Shown: positions 1-7,256, counted from the stretch's first letter. The stretch is DNA of 12,954 nucleotides from CAYWXK01 sp964462515 (GCA_964462515.1 CAYWXK010000073.1:1-12954), one strand, 5' to 3'. Notes: generated from the sequence alone by a model not told the origin. Translations and numbers: made by a program.

Positions 1-790
1 CAAGTGTGCCTGTTCTGGGAATCTTTTCAAGTGATTCAATAGTTTCCGGCCATAAAGGTAAATCCCTAAAAATTCCTGTTTTTCTTCTCGGCAGCCTAAC
101 CCCGGCATTTGCCAGATCCAAATCTGTCCACGTAAGCTCTGAACAATCGGTACATCCGAAACCGCAATTTAACCCAAGCCATATCATAGCTCTCATTTTT
201 ACATCAGCACAGGATAGCAACTTGTTTATCTGTTCCGAATTAAAGGTGACCCTTTCCTGATGAATTATTTTGCCTCTTGAAATGGCATCAATGTTTGGAA
301 TATCTTTAAGAATCTCATTCTTTCTGGCCCAGTGAAACATTGCCTTCATAATACTTATATGCAAATTTAATCTACATATCGAGCCGTAGCTTTTCTGGAG
401 CTTCCTTTTGTAGTTCTGTAAATCCAAGGTTGAGATGCTCTTGACTTTTCGATTCTGGCCCAGAAAGGCCATTAATTTGTTCAGACTGTCAATTTGGTCA
501 TTGTGGTGTCTTGCAGTAAGGTCATTTGCCTGAAGTTTTGAATACTGATAGTTAAGATACATATCACAAAGCTGTTTTAGCGTCATATTATCGCCTGTTG
601 GTTTTTGTTGTAGATTGTTTTGACATCCGTGTAGATATGTTGCCTGGTCAAGGTATCTTTGAAGTGCCGCTGTTTTGTCAGAGCCGAAGTAATACATTTT
701 CCCTTTGATCCTTTTACAGTATTGGCCTGTCGGATGAAGCGTTAGCGGAAATTTGTCGGAACGTGTTTTTCTTTTTGCATTCGTTTTCAT
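1..790 (-). CDS. Tyrosine recombinase / phage-type integrase, N-terminal 263 residues (runs off left edge)
   Basis: This frame is open from an ATG at 788-790 to the window edge with no stop, giving 263 residues. An AGGAGG Shine-Dalgarno at 798-803 lies 7 nt upstream. An N-terminal block (about residues 19-45, containing CKRIKGKMYYFG) resembles that of planctomycete integrases. It is followed by a helical SAM-like core-binding domain (about 67-170) and the start of the catalytic domain (about 180 onward: MRAMIWLGLNCGFGCTDCSEL, then WTDLDLANAGVRLPRRKTG and PLWPET). The hairpin lysine is visible in RRKTG (about 237). The HxxR box and the tyrosine lie outside the window. Where classical enzymes have the first catalytic Arg (TGLR), this protein has CGFG, so the Arg appears to be Gly. 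The role is DNA strand exchange for integration or excision of a mobile element, if the protein is active. The family call is secure; catalytic competence is not. Confidence 0.88.
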   Translation of the reverse strand, partial: MKTNAKRKTRSDKFPLTLHPTGQYCKRIKGKMYYFGSDKTAALQRYLDQATYLHGCQNNLQQKPTGDNMTLKQLCDMYLNYQYSKLQANDLTARHHNDQIDSLNKLMAFLGQNRKVKSISTLDLQNYKRKLQKSYGSICRLNLHISIMKAMFHWARKNEILKDIPNIDAISRGKIIHQERVTFNSEQINKLLSCADVKMRAMIWLGLNCGFGCTDCSELTWTDLDLANAGVRLPRRKTGIFRDLPLWPETIESLEKIPRTGTL

Positions 791-797
791 AATCCTG

Positions 798-803
798 CCT
801 CCT
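798..803 (-). promoter_or_regulatory. Shine-Dalgarno of the integrase gene
   Basis: AGGAGG on the minus strand lies 7 nt before the ATG at 790. It fixes the start of a gene that is truncated by the window edge. Confidence 0.8.
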
Positions 804-852
804 AAAAAATAGTTTACATTTTACGAGATAATCCCGAATTAGTTGTAGTTTT

Positions 853-896
853 GGTTGTAATTTTCGACAAGGCAACAGCAGTCGATAATTACAACT
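853..896. repeat. Imperfect 16-bp inverted repeat upstream of the integrase gene
   Basis: The left arm 853-868 (GGTTGTAATTTTCGAC) and right arm 881-896 (GTCGATAATTACAACT) are reverse complements at 14 of 16 positions, around a 12-nt spacer. A further related TTAGTTGTAG lies at 839-848. The position, about 60 nt upstream of the integrase start, suits an operator or arm-type recombinase binding sites, but the sequence alone does not decide this. Confidence 0.5.
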
Positions 897-1065
897 AACT
901 GGTATACATTAGCTTATGATTATTATACGAAATGGAAGTCAATAGGTTATATAATCCGTTAGCTACCTTTGCATAGAGCCGTCCAGAATTCCAGAGTCTG
1001 ACGTATTTATTATGAGTTTGTGGGTCATGGCTTGCCGGCAAATAAACAAAACTAAACGTTAGGGC

Positions 1066-2088
1066 CTATCGAAGTTTGTGGTCTGACGGTTGCAATCCTT
1101 TTTTGTGTCCGCCCATGCCAATCCGATTGGGATTATACTCGCCTACAAAATCGACCTTGCTTTTGTCTGGAATCTTATCTTCCATTCCCATTGCCCAGTA
1201 ACAGGCATTGACAAGAAGTCGGCGGAAACCCTCGCTCTTGAAATCAAACGCGTGCCCCATCGTAGTAGCGAAGACGCGAGCAGTTTTCCCCCGTTCACCT
1301 GTATAAGTCTTCGTCCATGCCACAGGCACCAATTTCTTATTTGGGTTGGGCTTATCGTTTGGGTCCATACCCGCGAGCACCTGGCCCATAATCAGTGGCT
1401 TGCTGTCACCACTTAGCGTTGTGATGCCGTAAACATCAGATTCTCCCCATATATCTTCGATGCCTTTGACAATTGGGTGTTTCTCCATACCTTTGGCAAT
1501 CAGCCCGCGTGTGCTTTCCCTCTGGTGGACACCGTAATGGTCAATCCAGGTCTCGCCCAGAACCTGACGTCCATATCCGCCGTCGAATTCCCTGTCGCTG
1601 AAACTGTATTTGGCATACGGACTATCCTTGTGCTTTGTATAGTTGAACGAATGTGTCGCAGTTCGTAGTCCGATGATGGGCTTACCTGAGTTGGTGTAAT
1701 CAATAATATACTTCATCTGCTCATCAGGCAGTTCGCGAAAGCGGAGGAAAAGCACCATAAGGTCCGCCGTTTTGAGAGCTTCCAGGCCGGGGATGTTGTC
1801 AACTGTCTGCGGGTCGATTTCGCCGGTTGTTTTATTGATGGCAAACAGCACTGTGCATTTGAAACCTTGGTGCACAGCCAGGATTTTGGCCAACATGGGC
1901 ATTGAATCTTCTGAGCGATATTCCTCATCGCCGGTGACAAAAACAATGTGTTTGCCTTTGCCTGGCCCCTGGCTACCTTCAAAAACAACCCAAGGTTCGG
2001 CACTCGCCCACTCACCCAATAAACAGACCAGCACCAAGAAAAACGGCATCCAGAATTTAATTACATGTTTCATCTTGTTCATTTTCAT
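1066..2088 (-). CDS. Secreted ThuA-like domain protein
   Basis: The 340-residue protein begins with a classical signal peptide (about residues 1-30, hydrophobic core MPFFLVLVCLLG, likely cleavage after ASA). One ThuA-like domain follows (about 45-300), a class I glutamine-amidotransferase-like fold. Supporting segments are HIVFVTGDEEYRSED, the TADLMVLFLRFRELPDEQ strand-helix, GKPIIGLRTATHSF, and VFATTMGHAFDF near the end. ThuA proteins are widespread in Planctomycetota and linked to carbohydrate use, but a reaction is rarely known, so I assign none. The protein should act outside the cytoplasm. AAAGGA is only 1-2 nt before the first ATG but 7 nt before the second (2082), so translation may begin at codon 3. 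It is the last of four secreted-protein genes on this strand. Confidence 0.88.
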   Translation of the reverse strand: MKMNKMKHVIKFWMPFFLVLVCLLGEWASAEPWVVFEGSQGPGKGKHIVFVTGDEEYRSEDSMPMLAKILAVHQGFKCTVLFAINKTTGEIDPQTVDNIPGLEALKTADLMVLFLRFRELPDEQMKYIIDYTNSGKPIIGLRTATHSFNYTKHKDSPYAKYSFSDREFDGGYGRQVLGETWIDHYGVHQRESTRGLIAKGMEKHPIVKGIEDIWGESDVYGITTLSGDSKPLIMGQVLAGMDPNDKPNPNKKLVPVAWTKTYTGERGKTARVFATTMGHAFDFKSEGFRRLLVNACYWAMGMEDKIPDKSKVDFVGEYNPNRIGMGGHKKGLQPSDHKLR

Positions 2089-2124
2089 ATCCTTTCAGGC
2101 TACGATAAACTACAAGGCCCCTAA

Positions 2125-2260
2125 CTGACGATACTGATAGCGAAGATGTTCGTTTGCCTCAGGGACATTGATAACCTTCATAGTTCAGTCCCTATGCCAC
2201 GATCGAACCATCAGCCTTCAGGCTCAGACTGTGGTCGCCACCCACGGTGATTTTACTCCG
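2125..2260 (-). pseudogene. Decayed RCC1-type repeat fragment
   Basis: Read on the minus strand from 2260, the frame gives RSK then ITVGGDHSLSLKADGSIVA, an amber TAG at 2194-2192, then GLNYEG. After a one-base frame change it continues INVPEANEH. This is the RCC1 / beta-propeller repeat signature (AAGG.HSL.LKADGSIVAWG.N.YGQ.NVPE) with the usual Trp codon TGG turned into TAG, plus at least one frameshift. No start or ribosome-binding site is attached and only about one repeat survives. It is a relic of a larger propeller protein gene, left between the beta-helix gene and the ThuA-like gene. Confidence 0.7.
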
Positions 2261-2278
2261 CCCTTTACATCGCGTCAA
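2250..2278 (-). promoter_or_regulatory. Candidate sigma-70-type promoter upstream of the ThuA-like gene
   Basis: TTGACG (2278-2273), a 17-bp spacer, then TAAAAT (2255-2250): each box is one base from consensus. The implied start is near 2243, giving a leader of about 155 nt that includes the RCC1 remnant. It is a good match, but it lies inside old coding-like sequence and may be fortuitous. Confidence 0.4.
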
Positions 2279-2304
2279 CCCGACTTTTAATATTGTCTTA
2301 TTTC

Positions 2305-2366
2305 ATTACCAATTTATCTATCTGAAGGCCGGGTGTTCAGCAGGGAAAGCAACACAAGGAATGGCT
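2305..2366 (-). repeat. Dispersed intergenic repeat, copy 1
   Basis: The core runs ATTACCAATTTATCTAT, then the invariant GGGTGTTCAGCAGG (2331-2344), then GAAAGC. It shares 20 consecutive bases (2331-2350) with copy 2. Similarity to copy 3 extends more weakly towards 2275 and 2435. It lies about 160 bp past the beta-helix stop. Confidence 0.8.
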
Positions 2367-2522
2367 TCCGAACCCAGTATTATCGCAGCGTGAAATTATT
2401 GATGTACGAGCCCGGTACGCGAGGGCAAAGTTCTACCTGTGTCATTTTTGCTGAGGGAACGGAAATACAGTAAATGGCGCATACACGTTCACCCTTCTAT
2501 TATCCTTGTAAACTGACGGGAG

Positions 2523-4616
2523 TTACTGTGCGTGACCTATCTTTTGGAATGGAATAGGTTTGAAGCCAAGCTTAAACGCCGGAGAATTATCTTTAAGGCG
2601 GAAATCTCCCGCCGAGGGGTCTATAAAAGGCGGGTCCACATTGGTGATATTGTCCCGAACCTCAACCATCTCCTTGTCGGCCCCCCAGGTGGTTTTTAAT
2701 AATGTGTTCCCTACACAAATATTGCGTGCCACAATGATATTACCGGGTGGGACGCCGTCATTTGTGCTGTAATACTTCTCCAGAACTCCTAATTCGGGAT
2801 ATCGCGTGCTGTATGGTGGCTGCTTCCAGTTCATATCTTCAAGCCGCTGTTTCATAGTTTTATAGACCATATCATGCCATACAGGCGCTGTGCTCAGGCC
2901 ACGACCATCCAGTTCAATAGCCGGGTCGCAATCGACAAAGATATTATTTTCGACCTTAAAGTCTCGTCCGCCACCCAGGAAAACAGCGCGATGAAGTTTC
3001 CATAGCACATTGCCGTAAATCTCTGTTCCACTGACGCAATCATCCATATATATGCCCATCGAACCCATACCGACCCCTCCGGTATGATGAATAAAGTTGT
3101 AACGTATAATATTCCCGCGGAAGGTGTAGTCCCTGCCTGTGTATATTGCACCTACGTCGCCGGTCTCAAGACAGACATGGTGGATTTCATTAAGCTCGAT
3201 TGTATGCTCATTGCCGGAGAAAAGGATGGCACAGTGAGGATGCTCATAGATAAGATTGTTAGATGCGCGAATACCGACGCCGGCCATCAGAATCGCAGGC
3301 ACATAACACCTTGACCATAGTGCTATGTGGTGAATACGGTTGTTCTGTGCAAAGTGGCCTGCGGCAGTAAGGGTTTTACGGTCACCGCCACTCAAAGATA
3401 TACCTCCATCGCCCGTCTGGTAGATGGAGCAACCTACCACACCGTGATTGTTGCCGCCATTTATTACAACACCGTAGTTTCCAAGGTTACGGATAAAACA
3501 TTCGGCTATAAGATTGTTACTACCACCAGAAATCCTAATGCCATCCCCTCGGCTGCATTCAAGAGTAAGACCTCCGAGGGTCACACAGGAGGCCCCATTT
3601 ATGTGAATAATGGGACTTTCGACTACAGAGACTATCGCCTTGCCAAGCCCCTTTGGTTCAGGAGGCCAGAAATAAAGGATTCCTGCTTTACGGTCAAGAT
3701 ACCACTCACCTGGCTCGTCTAACTCTTCTAAAATATTCAGGAAATAGAATCTTCCACTAACTCGAAAGCCATAGTTTCCATGCGGCGGGCTGGTCTTGAT
3801 TAACCGTCTCTCGATGTCGATTGACGCGATGTGTTCGTAGGAATTTGCCCAATCATAAGCCCAGTATCCATGGACCCAAATATCGTTAATATCCCTCCAT
3901 CGCGTGGGGCGGTCTCCTTCATAGTTAAAGCCACCGCTCAATTTGCCAAGTGTCCCACCGTGGTCATCGACATTGCTCTCCGGATGTCCAGCGATTCTCA
4001 AAAAGCCGCTATTAGGCCACCTCGCAATACTCATCGGTTTATCTTGGAAGAATAATTCCAACGCGGCAGGTGAACTCTGACGAGCAAAACCACGGGAACG
4101 AAATTGACCAAAGTCATTGATGCCTTGCGCCTTCAGGTCCACCTGGAAGATATTACCTCGGGCATCTGGAACGAGTCTATCCAGAATAGCTCGATTCTGC
4201 ACCCTTTGCCAATCATCTATCGGCCGTCCTCCGACAATCCGAACCTCCTCATCCGGCACGGCTTGATATACAATTCGCGTTTCAACGTCGCCAGAGTCGT
4301 CGGGGGTTAATTCGAAGCCCTGATTCAGGTAATAAGTTCCGGCCTGAATCCATACGGTCACTCCGCCTTTGGGCAGAGCGGCCGCTCTTTTCAATTTACG
4401 TATGGCCAGTTGTGCGGCTTCAAGCGTTGCAAAAGGACCGTCACTTCCATCCGCGTTCGGTGAGGTAAGCTTACCCGACCATATGTCTTTCCCAGCAGGC
4501 GAAACATAGAAACTCGTATGGTCTTGTCCAGCAGTTGTTGTGTAGAAGAAACCTAAGATTAACAACGCAAGCGGCAGTATCTTGTTGTGAATTAAATATC
4601 CTGTTTTCATAAACAC
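2523..4616 (-). CDS. Secreted right-handed parallel beta-helix protein (candidate polysaccharide-active enzyme)
   Basis: The 697-residue protein has an N-terminal signal peptide (core ILPLALLILGFFY, cleavage near TAG-Q, about residue 30). An opening FYVSPAGKDIWSG segment and PFATLEAAQLAIRKL (about 60-76) are typical of secreted beta-helix glycosidases and lyases. A beta-rich linker domain follows (about 110-330). The coil array (about 335-575) has recurring short rungs such as GDGIRISGGSNNLIAECFI, GVVINGGNNHGVVGCSIY and GTEIYGNVLW. The layout resembles GH141-like and related planctomycete proteins, but I cannot place catalytic residues, so the reaction is open (glycosidase or lyase). Unlike the next two enzymes it has no dockerin tail. 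The frame opens at a GTG (4616); an ATG two codons later (4610) is equally likely and neither has a strong Shine-Dalgarno. Confidence 0.9.
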   Translation of the reverse strand: MFMKTGYLIHNKILPLALLILGFFYTTTAGQDHTSFYVSPAGKDIWSGKLTSPNADGSDGPFATLEAAQLAIRKLKRAAALPKGGVTVWIQAGTYYLNQGFELTPDDSGDVETRIVYQAVPDEEVRIVGGRPIDDWQRVQNRAILDRLVPDARGNIFQVDLKAQGINDFGQFRSRGFARQSSPAALELFFQDKPMSIARWPNSGFLRIAGHPESNVDDHGGTLGKLSGGFNYEGDRPTRWRDINDIWVHGYWAYDWANSYEHIASIDIERRLIKTSPPHGNYGFRVSGRFYFLNILEELDEPGEWYLDRKAGILYFWPPEPKGLGKAIVSVVESPIIHINGASCVTLGGLTLECSRGDGIRISGGSNNLIAECFIRNLGNYGVVINGGNNHGVVGCSIYQTGDGGISLSGGDRKTLTAAGHFAQNNRIHHIALWSRCYVPAILMAGVGIRASNNLIYEHPHCAILFSGNEHTIELNEIHHVCLETGDVGAIYTGRDYTFRGNIIRYNFIHHTGGVGMGSMGIYMDDCVSGTEIYGNVLWKLHRAVFLGGGRDFKVENNIFVDCDPAIELDGRGLSTAPVWHDMVYKTMKQRLEDMNWKQPPYSTRYPELGVLEKYYSTNDGVPPGNIIVARNICVGNTLLKTTWGADKEMVEVRDNITNVDPPFIDPSAGDFRLKDNSPAFKLGFKPIPFQKIGHAQ

Positions 4617-4738
4617 TATATCTTTCGCTGAATAGATTGGAAAAAAGAACCGTTAATTACGCTGTCATTTCGGTCAATATCTGATTCATAAGGCCTATTC
4701 TTAAAGCAGTAATTTCCGTTGGCCTAAAGTGTAGATTC

Positions 4739-4836
4739 CCACGTCTTTACAGACGTGGCACTTACTGTTTCAGGCTTCGCCTGTCCAGCAACTCCGTTGC
4801 TGGAAACTGCTCTCGCCCCCGCCTTTACGGGTGGGG
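4739..4836 (+). ncRNA. Four-hairpin cluster resembling an orphan IS200/IS605 right end / omega-RNA scaffold
   Basis: Four stems follow one another: CCACGTCT/AGACGTGG (4739-4758, 8 bp, TTAC loop); CAGGC/GCCTG (4771-4783, 5 bp); CCAGCAAC/GTTGCTGG (4785-4803, 8 bp); and CCCCGCC/GGGTGGGG (4817-4836, 7 bp with a G-T pair). AGCTCAC follows the last stem. TnpB-associated omega-RNAs and IS605 right ends end in a compact run of hairpins closed by a GC-rich stem and a short AGNTCA-like boundary, which is the resemblance used here. There is no tnpB or tnpA near it on either strand, so this would be a relic or non-autonomous copy. The structure is clear; the family call and strand are inferred. Confidence 0.45.
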
Positions 4837-4948
4837 AGCTCACGCTGGATTAGATTTTACCCTGTTTGTACTTTTCTGTTAAGGGCGCATATATATCGAC
4901 AGAAATCCCTCTACATATTCATAACCTTGCCCTGACCAGTTCATATAC

Positions 4949-5010
4949 ATTACTAATTTCTCTATGTGTGTTTGGGTGTTCAGCAGGGAAAGCGATTTTG
5001 TGAACGGCTG
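4949..5010 (-). repeat. Dispersed intergenic repeat, copy 2
   Basis: ATTACTAATTTCTCTATG leads into GGGTGTTCAGCAGGGAAAGC (4974-4993), identical over these 20 bases to copy 1. Its far end reaches nearly to the stop codon of the glycoside hydrolase gene at 5044. Confidence 0.8.
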
Positions 5011-5043
5011 GAGGACCTAACATCAATTTGAAGATAGAAGTTA

Positions 5044-6951
5044 CTACCTGCCTTCGAGCCAATCCTCTGACATAATAGCGAGATCGACGATGTCAACTTC
5101 GCCACTATGATCCAGATCAACACCTTCACAACAGCCATCCTCATAACAGTTGGTTTGTAGCCAGCGGACGGAGAATACGCTGAAATCACCGAAATCCACA
5201 TTACCGTCAGGCGCAATGTCGCCGACAAACTGCCGGTCACTATATGCCTGCTGGAGAGAGCAATAAATCTCTCGTGGTCGCATTATATCTGTTGAAGTCC
5301 CGCTTTTTTCGACAGCCATAATACCATACCATTCTTCATTTGAGAAGAAATCCGGCTGCACATCTGTGTAATAACCACACAAATCCTGAGCAGATGGAAG
5401 ACCGCATTTCCACCATTCATCGCAGTATTCCATAACTACTCCGCCCAGACAATTGTTCCTTATCTGGCTCCACTCATGTACAACCCATTCGGCCTGGAGA
5501 TGCTGGTTCTGAGGCGGCGGTCCGCTGCCGTAAGCATCAACTCCAAATTCCGTCAGAATCAGCGGTTTTGCGGTAAGTTTGTCATAATAGCAGAAATAAG
5601 CGTGGTAATCATAACACACATAGCTGTTATGCCCCCAAATATCCACATAGTTCAAAGAAACATCATCTGAGCAGTGGTCGGTATCCGCAAAGAAGAGCAT
5701 ATAACCATTTACAAGAATAGTTGGATGATAAGCTGGCTTCTCATTTTCATAAGCAACCTGCGCCAGTTTGTTTGCAAGCTTATACCAGTCTGCAACATTT
5801 TTATTGTAGTGAAGATTGTTTTCATTTCCGATAGCCCAGGCAAGAGCAGCAGGGTGATTCTTGAATTGGTTCACATAATCTGCGATGCCATTTGTATATA
5901 GTTGGATTGTAGTAGGATTGCTGTAGTCGATGTCGGGAACGTCGGTGCTCGCCGGGACATAAAAACCCATTATTGCATATATACCAGCTAATTGCAGGGC
6001 ATCCAGGAGGGTCGCATCCGGAAGCTGAGTCCAGAGCCGAACCGTGTTAACGTTCATTTTTTTTAGATAGGCTACGTCCCTCTGGATGATGTTCTGGTCG
6101 GTAAATATATAATCCAGCGTATCCCTGGTAGGGGACATCTCGATTGGAACGGGCTGATAACCCACTGCTTTGACAAGAAACGGCTTGTCGTTAACGGTCA
6201 GAGTTTTGCCAGCCACCTTTACGGGGCCGGTACTGACGGGCTTGCTTGTGGGCTGATATCTGTACCTGTTTGATGAGAACACGTATTCCGCGTAAACCTC
6301 AGGGTCTGAAAGCGCCCAATTCAAGAAACGCATCTCGTCTATAACTCCCCTTCCTCTGCCATACCATTCGCCTGAACCAGACACGCCTACATTCATAAAA
6401 CTGTTCACGTGCACAAAAGGAGCTGGGAGCTGTTCGCCTCCGGCATAAATGCCGTTGATGAAAAGTTTCATGTGGTAGGTTCCTTGCCTCTCGTACCATA
6501 TCACGACGATGTGGGTATAACTGTCCTGCGAAAGCACATCCGGGGCATACACTACCCTGTATTCGTTGGCTGCATTACGAATTTCAAAGTACACATAGTC
6601 CGAGTTTGCATAGAATATGCCCATACTGTTAGGCGTTCCGAGACGGCCAATTTCCATAATGCCGCCTTTTGGGTCAGATGAGTTCTTTTTGAACCACAGC
6701 GAAAGGGAGCCGGCAGGATTGTCAAATATCTGTCCGGTGAACTTCACATCGACTGTGCCGTTGAAATTCGCGCCTAAGCCATTAACGGCGATAGGAAATG
6801 TTAGCGCACCATTAACCGTTCCGCTGCATTGGGTAATAGCCGTTTCACTATCAAAGCTGCAATAGAATGGAGCACATTCACCAGCAAGGGATGGTGAGAT
6901 GACTAAGGCAAAAAACCAAAGATTACTCACTATGAATTTATTTATATACAT
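5044..6951 (-). CDS. Secreted LamG + TIM-barrel glycoside hydrolase + dockerin-like protein
   Basis: The mature plan is a signal peptide (MYINKFIVSNLWFFALVISP, cleavage near SLAG), a LamG/concanavalin-A-like domain (about residues 25-225), a clan GH-A-like TIM barrel related to GH2/GH5 (about 245-570) and a two-motif dockerin-like tail (about 577-635). In the barrel, WAIGNENN supplies the expected acid/base Glu (about 377) and LILTEFGVDAYG the nucleophile Glu (about 468), a normal spacing for a retaining hydrolase. The substrate cannot be read; a beta-linked glycan is likely. The frame stays open upstream to an ATG at 7011, but 6951 is preferred: GGAGG sits 7 nt before it (6959-6963), a signal peptide begins there, and a strong promoter lies between the two ATGs. 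It neighbours another LamG-dockerin enzyme. Confidence 0.9.
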   Translation of the reverse strand: MYINKFIVSNLWFFALVISPSLAGECAPFYCSFDSETAITQCSGTVNGALTFPIAVNGLGANFNGTVDVKFTGQIFDNPAGSLSLWFKKNSSDPKGGIMEIGRLGTPNSMGIFYANSDYVYFEIRNAANEYRVVYAPDVLSQDSYTHIVVIWYERQGTYHMKLFINGIYAGGEQLPAPFVHVNSFMNVGVSGSGEWYGRGRGVIDEMRFLNWALSDPEVYAEYVFSSNRYRYQPTSKPVSTGPVKVAGKTLTVNDKPFLVKAVGYQPVPIEMSPTRDTLDYIFTDQNIIQRDVAYLKKMNVNTVRLWTQLPDATLLDALQLAGIYAIMGFYVPASTDVPDIDYSNPTTIQLYTNGIADYVNQFKNHPAALAWAIGNENNLHYNKNVADWYKLANKLAQVAYENEKPAYHPTILVNGYMLFFADTDHCSDDVSLNYVDIWGHNSYVCYDYHAYFCYYDKLTAKPLILTEFGVDAYGSGPPPQNQHLQAEWVVHEWSQIRNNCLGGVVMEYCDEWWKCGLPSAQDLCGYYTDVQPDFFSNEEWYGIMAVEKSGTSTDIMRPREIYCSLQQAYSDRQFVGDIAPDGNVDFGDFSVFSVRWLQTNCYEDGCCEGVDLDHSGEVDIVDLAIMSEDWLEGR

Positions 6952-6958
6952 CTTAAGT

Positions 6959-6963
6959 CCTCC
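6959..6963 (-). promoter_or_regulatory. Shine-Dalgarno deciding the glycoside hydrolase start
   Basis: GGAGG on the minus strand lies 7 nt before the ATG at 6951. It selects this codon over the upstream in-frame ATG at 7011, which has no comparable site. Confidence 0.75.
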
Positions 6964-6976
6964 ATTTATAACACAT

Positions 6977-7005
6977 ATGATAAACGATAACTGGCCTAAA
7001 GTCAA
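6977..7005 (-). promoter_or_regulatory. Sigma-70-type promoter of the glycoside hydrolase gene
   Basis: TTGACT (7005-7000), a 17-bp spacer and TATCAT (6982-6977) lie so that transcription would start near 6970, about 20 nt before the ATG at 6951 and just ahead of its Shine-Dalgarno. This placement rules against the in-frame ATG at 7011. Confidence 0.65.
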
Positions 7006-7060
7006 ACACAAACACGCCTCAGGTTAACCCGAAATTTTACTCCCGCTTTTAATTTTTTGC

Positions 7061-7122
7061 ATTACCAAATTCTCTATGCGTGGTTGGGTGTTCAGCAGGA
7101 AAATCGACGCAAGGGGCGGCTG
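7061..7122 (-). repeat. Dispersed intergenic repeat, copy 3
   Basis: ATTACCAAATTCTCTATG then GGGTGTTCAGCAGG (7086-7099), in the same orientation as copies 1 and 2. It lies about 135 bp past the hydrolase stop and 55 bp upstream of the -35 box of the glycoside hydrolase promoter. Beyond it (7123-7256) I see only weak similarity to the sequence beyond copy 1. Confidence 0.8.
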
Positions 7123-7256
7123 ATTGAACCTTCTCACGAAGCGGCTTTTATGGCTATCAAGGGCTAATCCAAATTGAGAGAGGGCGAATTCTTACCTCCG
7201 CTCTATAAAAAAGGGCTGCAGGCTGATGCTCATGGCGCTTCTATTTGAAATTAGGG

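Larger units (their letters stand above)
791..1065. other. Intergenic region between ThuA-like gene and integrase
   Basis: The gap holds the integrase ribosome-binding site and the inverted repeat at 853-896. A short perfect palindrome TTGCCGGCAA lies at 1032-1041, just past the ThuA-like stop. I see no tRNA, no convincing sigma-70 promoter and no coding remnant. Confidence 0.5.
2089..2522. other. 434-bp gap between beta-helix gene and ThuA-like gene
   Basis: From right to left this holds an 18-base element also seen near 9489 (2435-2452), repeat copy 1, a promoter candidate and the RCC1 remnant. No intact gene is visible on either strand and no clear terminator follows the beta-helix stop. 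Confidence 0.55.
4617..5043. other. 427-bp gap between glycoside hydrolase and beta-helix genes
   Basis: The gap holds repeat copy 2 next to the upstream stop, then the four-hairpin cluster, then about 120 bp of AT-rich leader before the beta-helix start. I found no good sigma-70 match in that leader. No gene is seen on either strand. Confidence 0.5.

Noticed and set aside
3327..3722. 131-codon plus-strand frame opposite the beta-helix gene
   Set aside because: It is antisense to a well-supported gene, shows no domain, and has no ribosome-binding site.
4980..5240. 86-codon minus-strand frame overlapping the glycoside hydrolase 3' end
   Set aside because: It is an alternative frame over the dockerin coding region that runs into repeat copy 2, with no start signal of its own.
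4720..7001. Shared 11-mer TGGCCTAAAGT at 4720-4730 and 6991-7001 as an operator
   Set aside because: An 11-base match is expected by chance several times in a window of this size, and the 4720 copy has no promoter around it.
2305..7122. Integron-style attC sites for the three intergenic repeats
   Set aside because: The repeats lack the RYYYAAC and GTTRRRY ends and any long internal inverted repeat, and the integrase is not of IntI type in its visible part.
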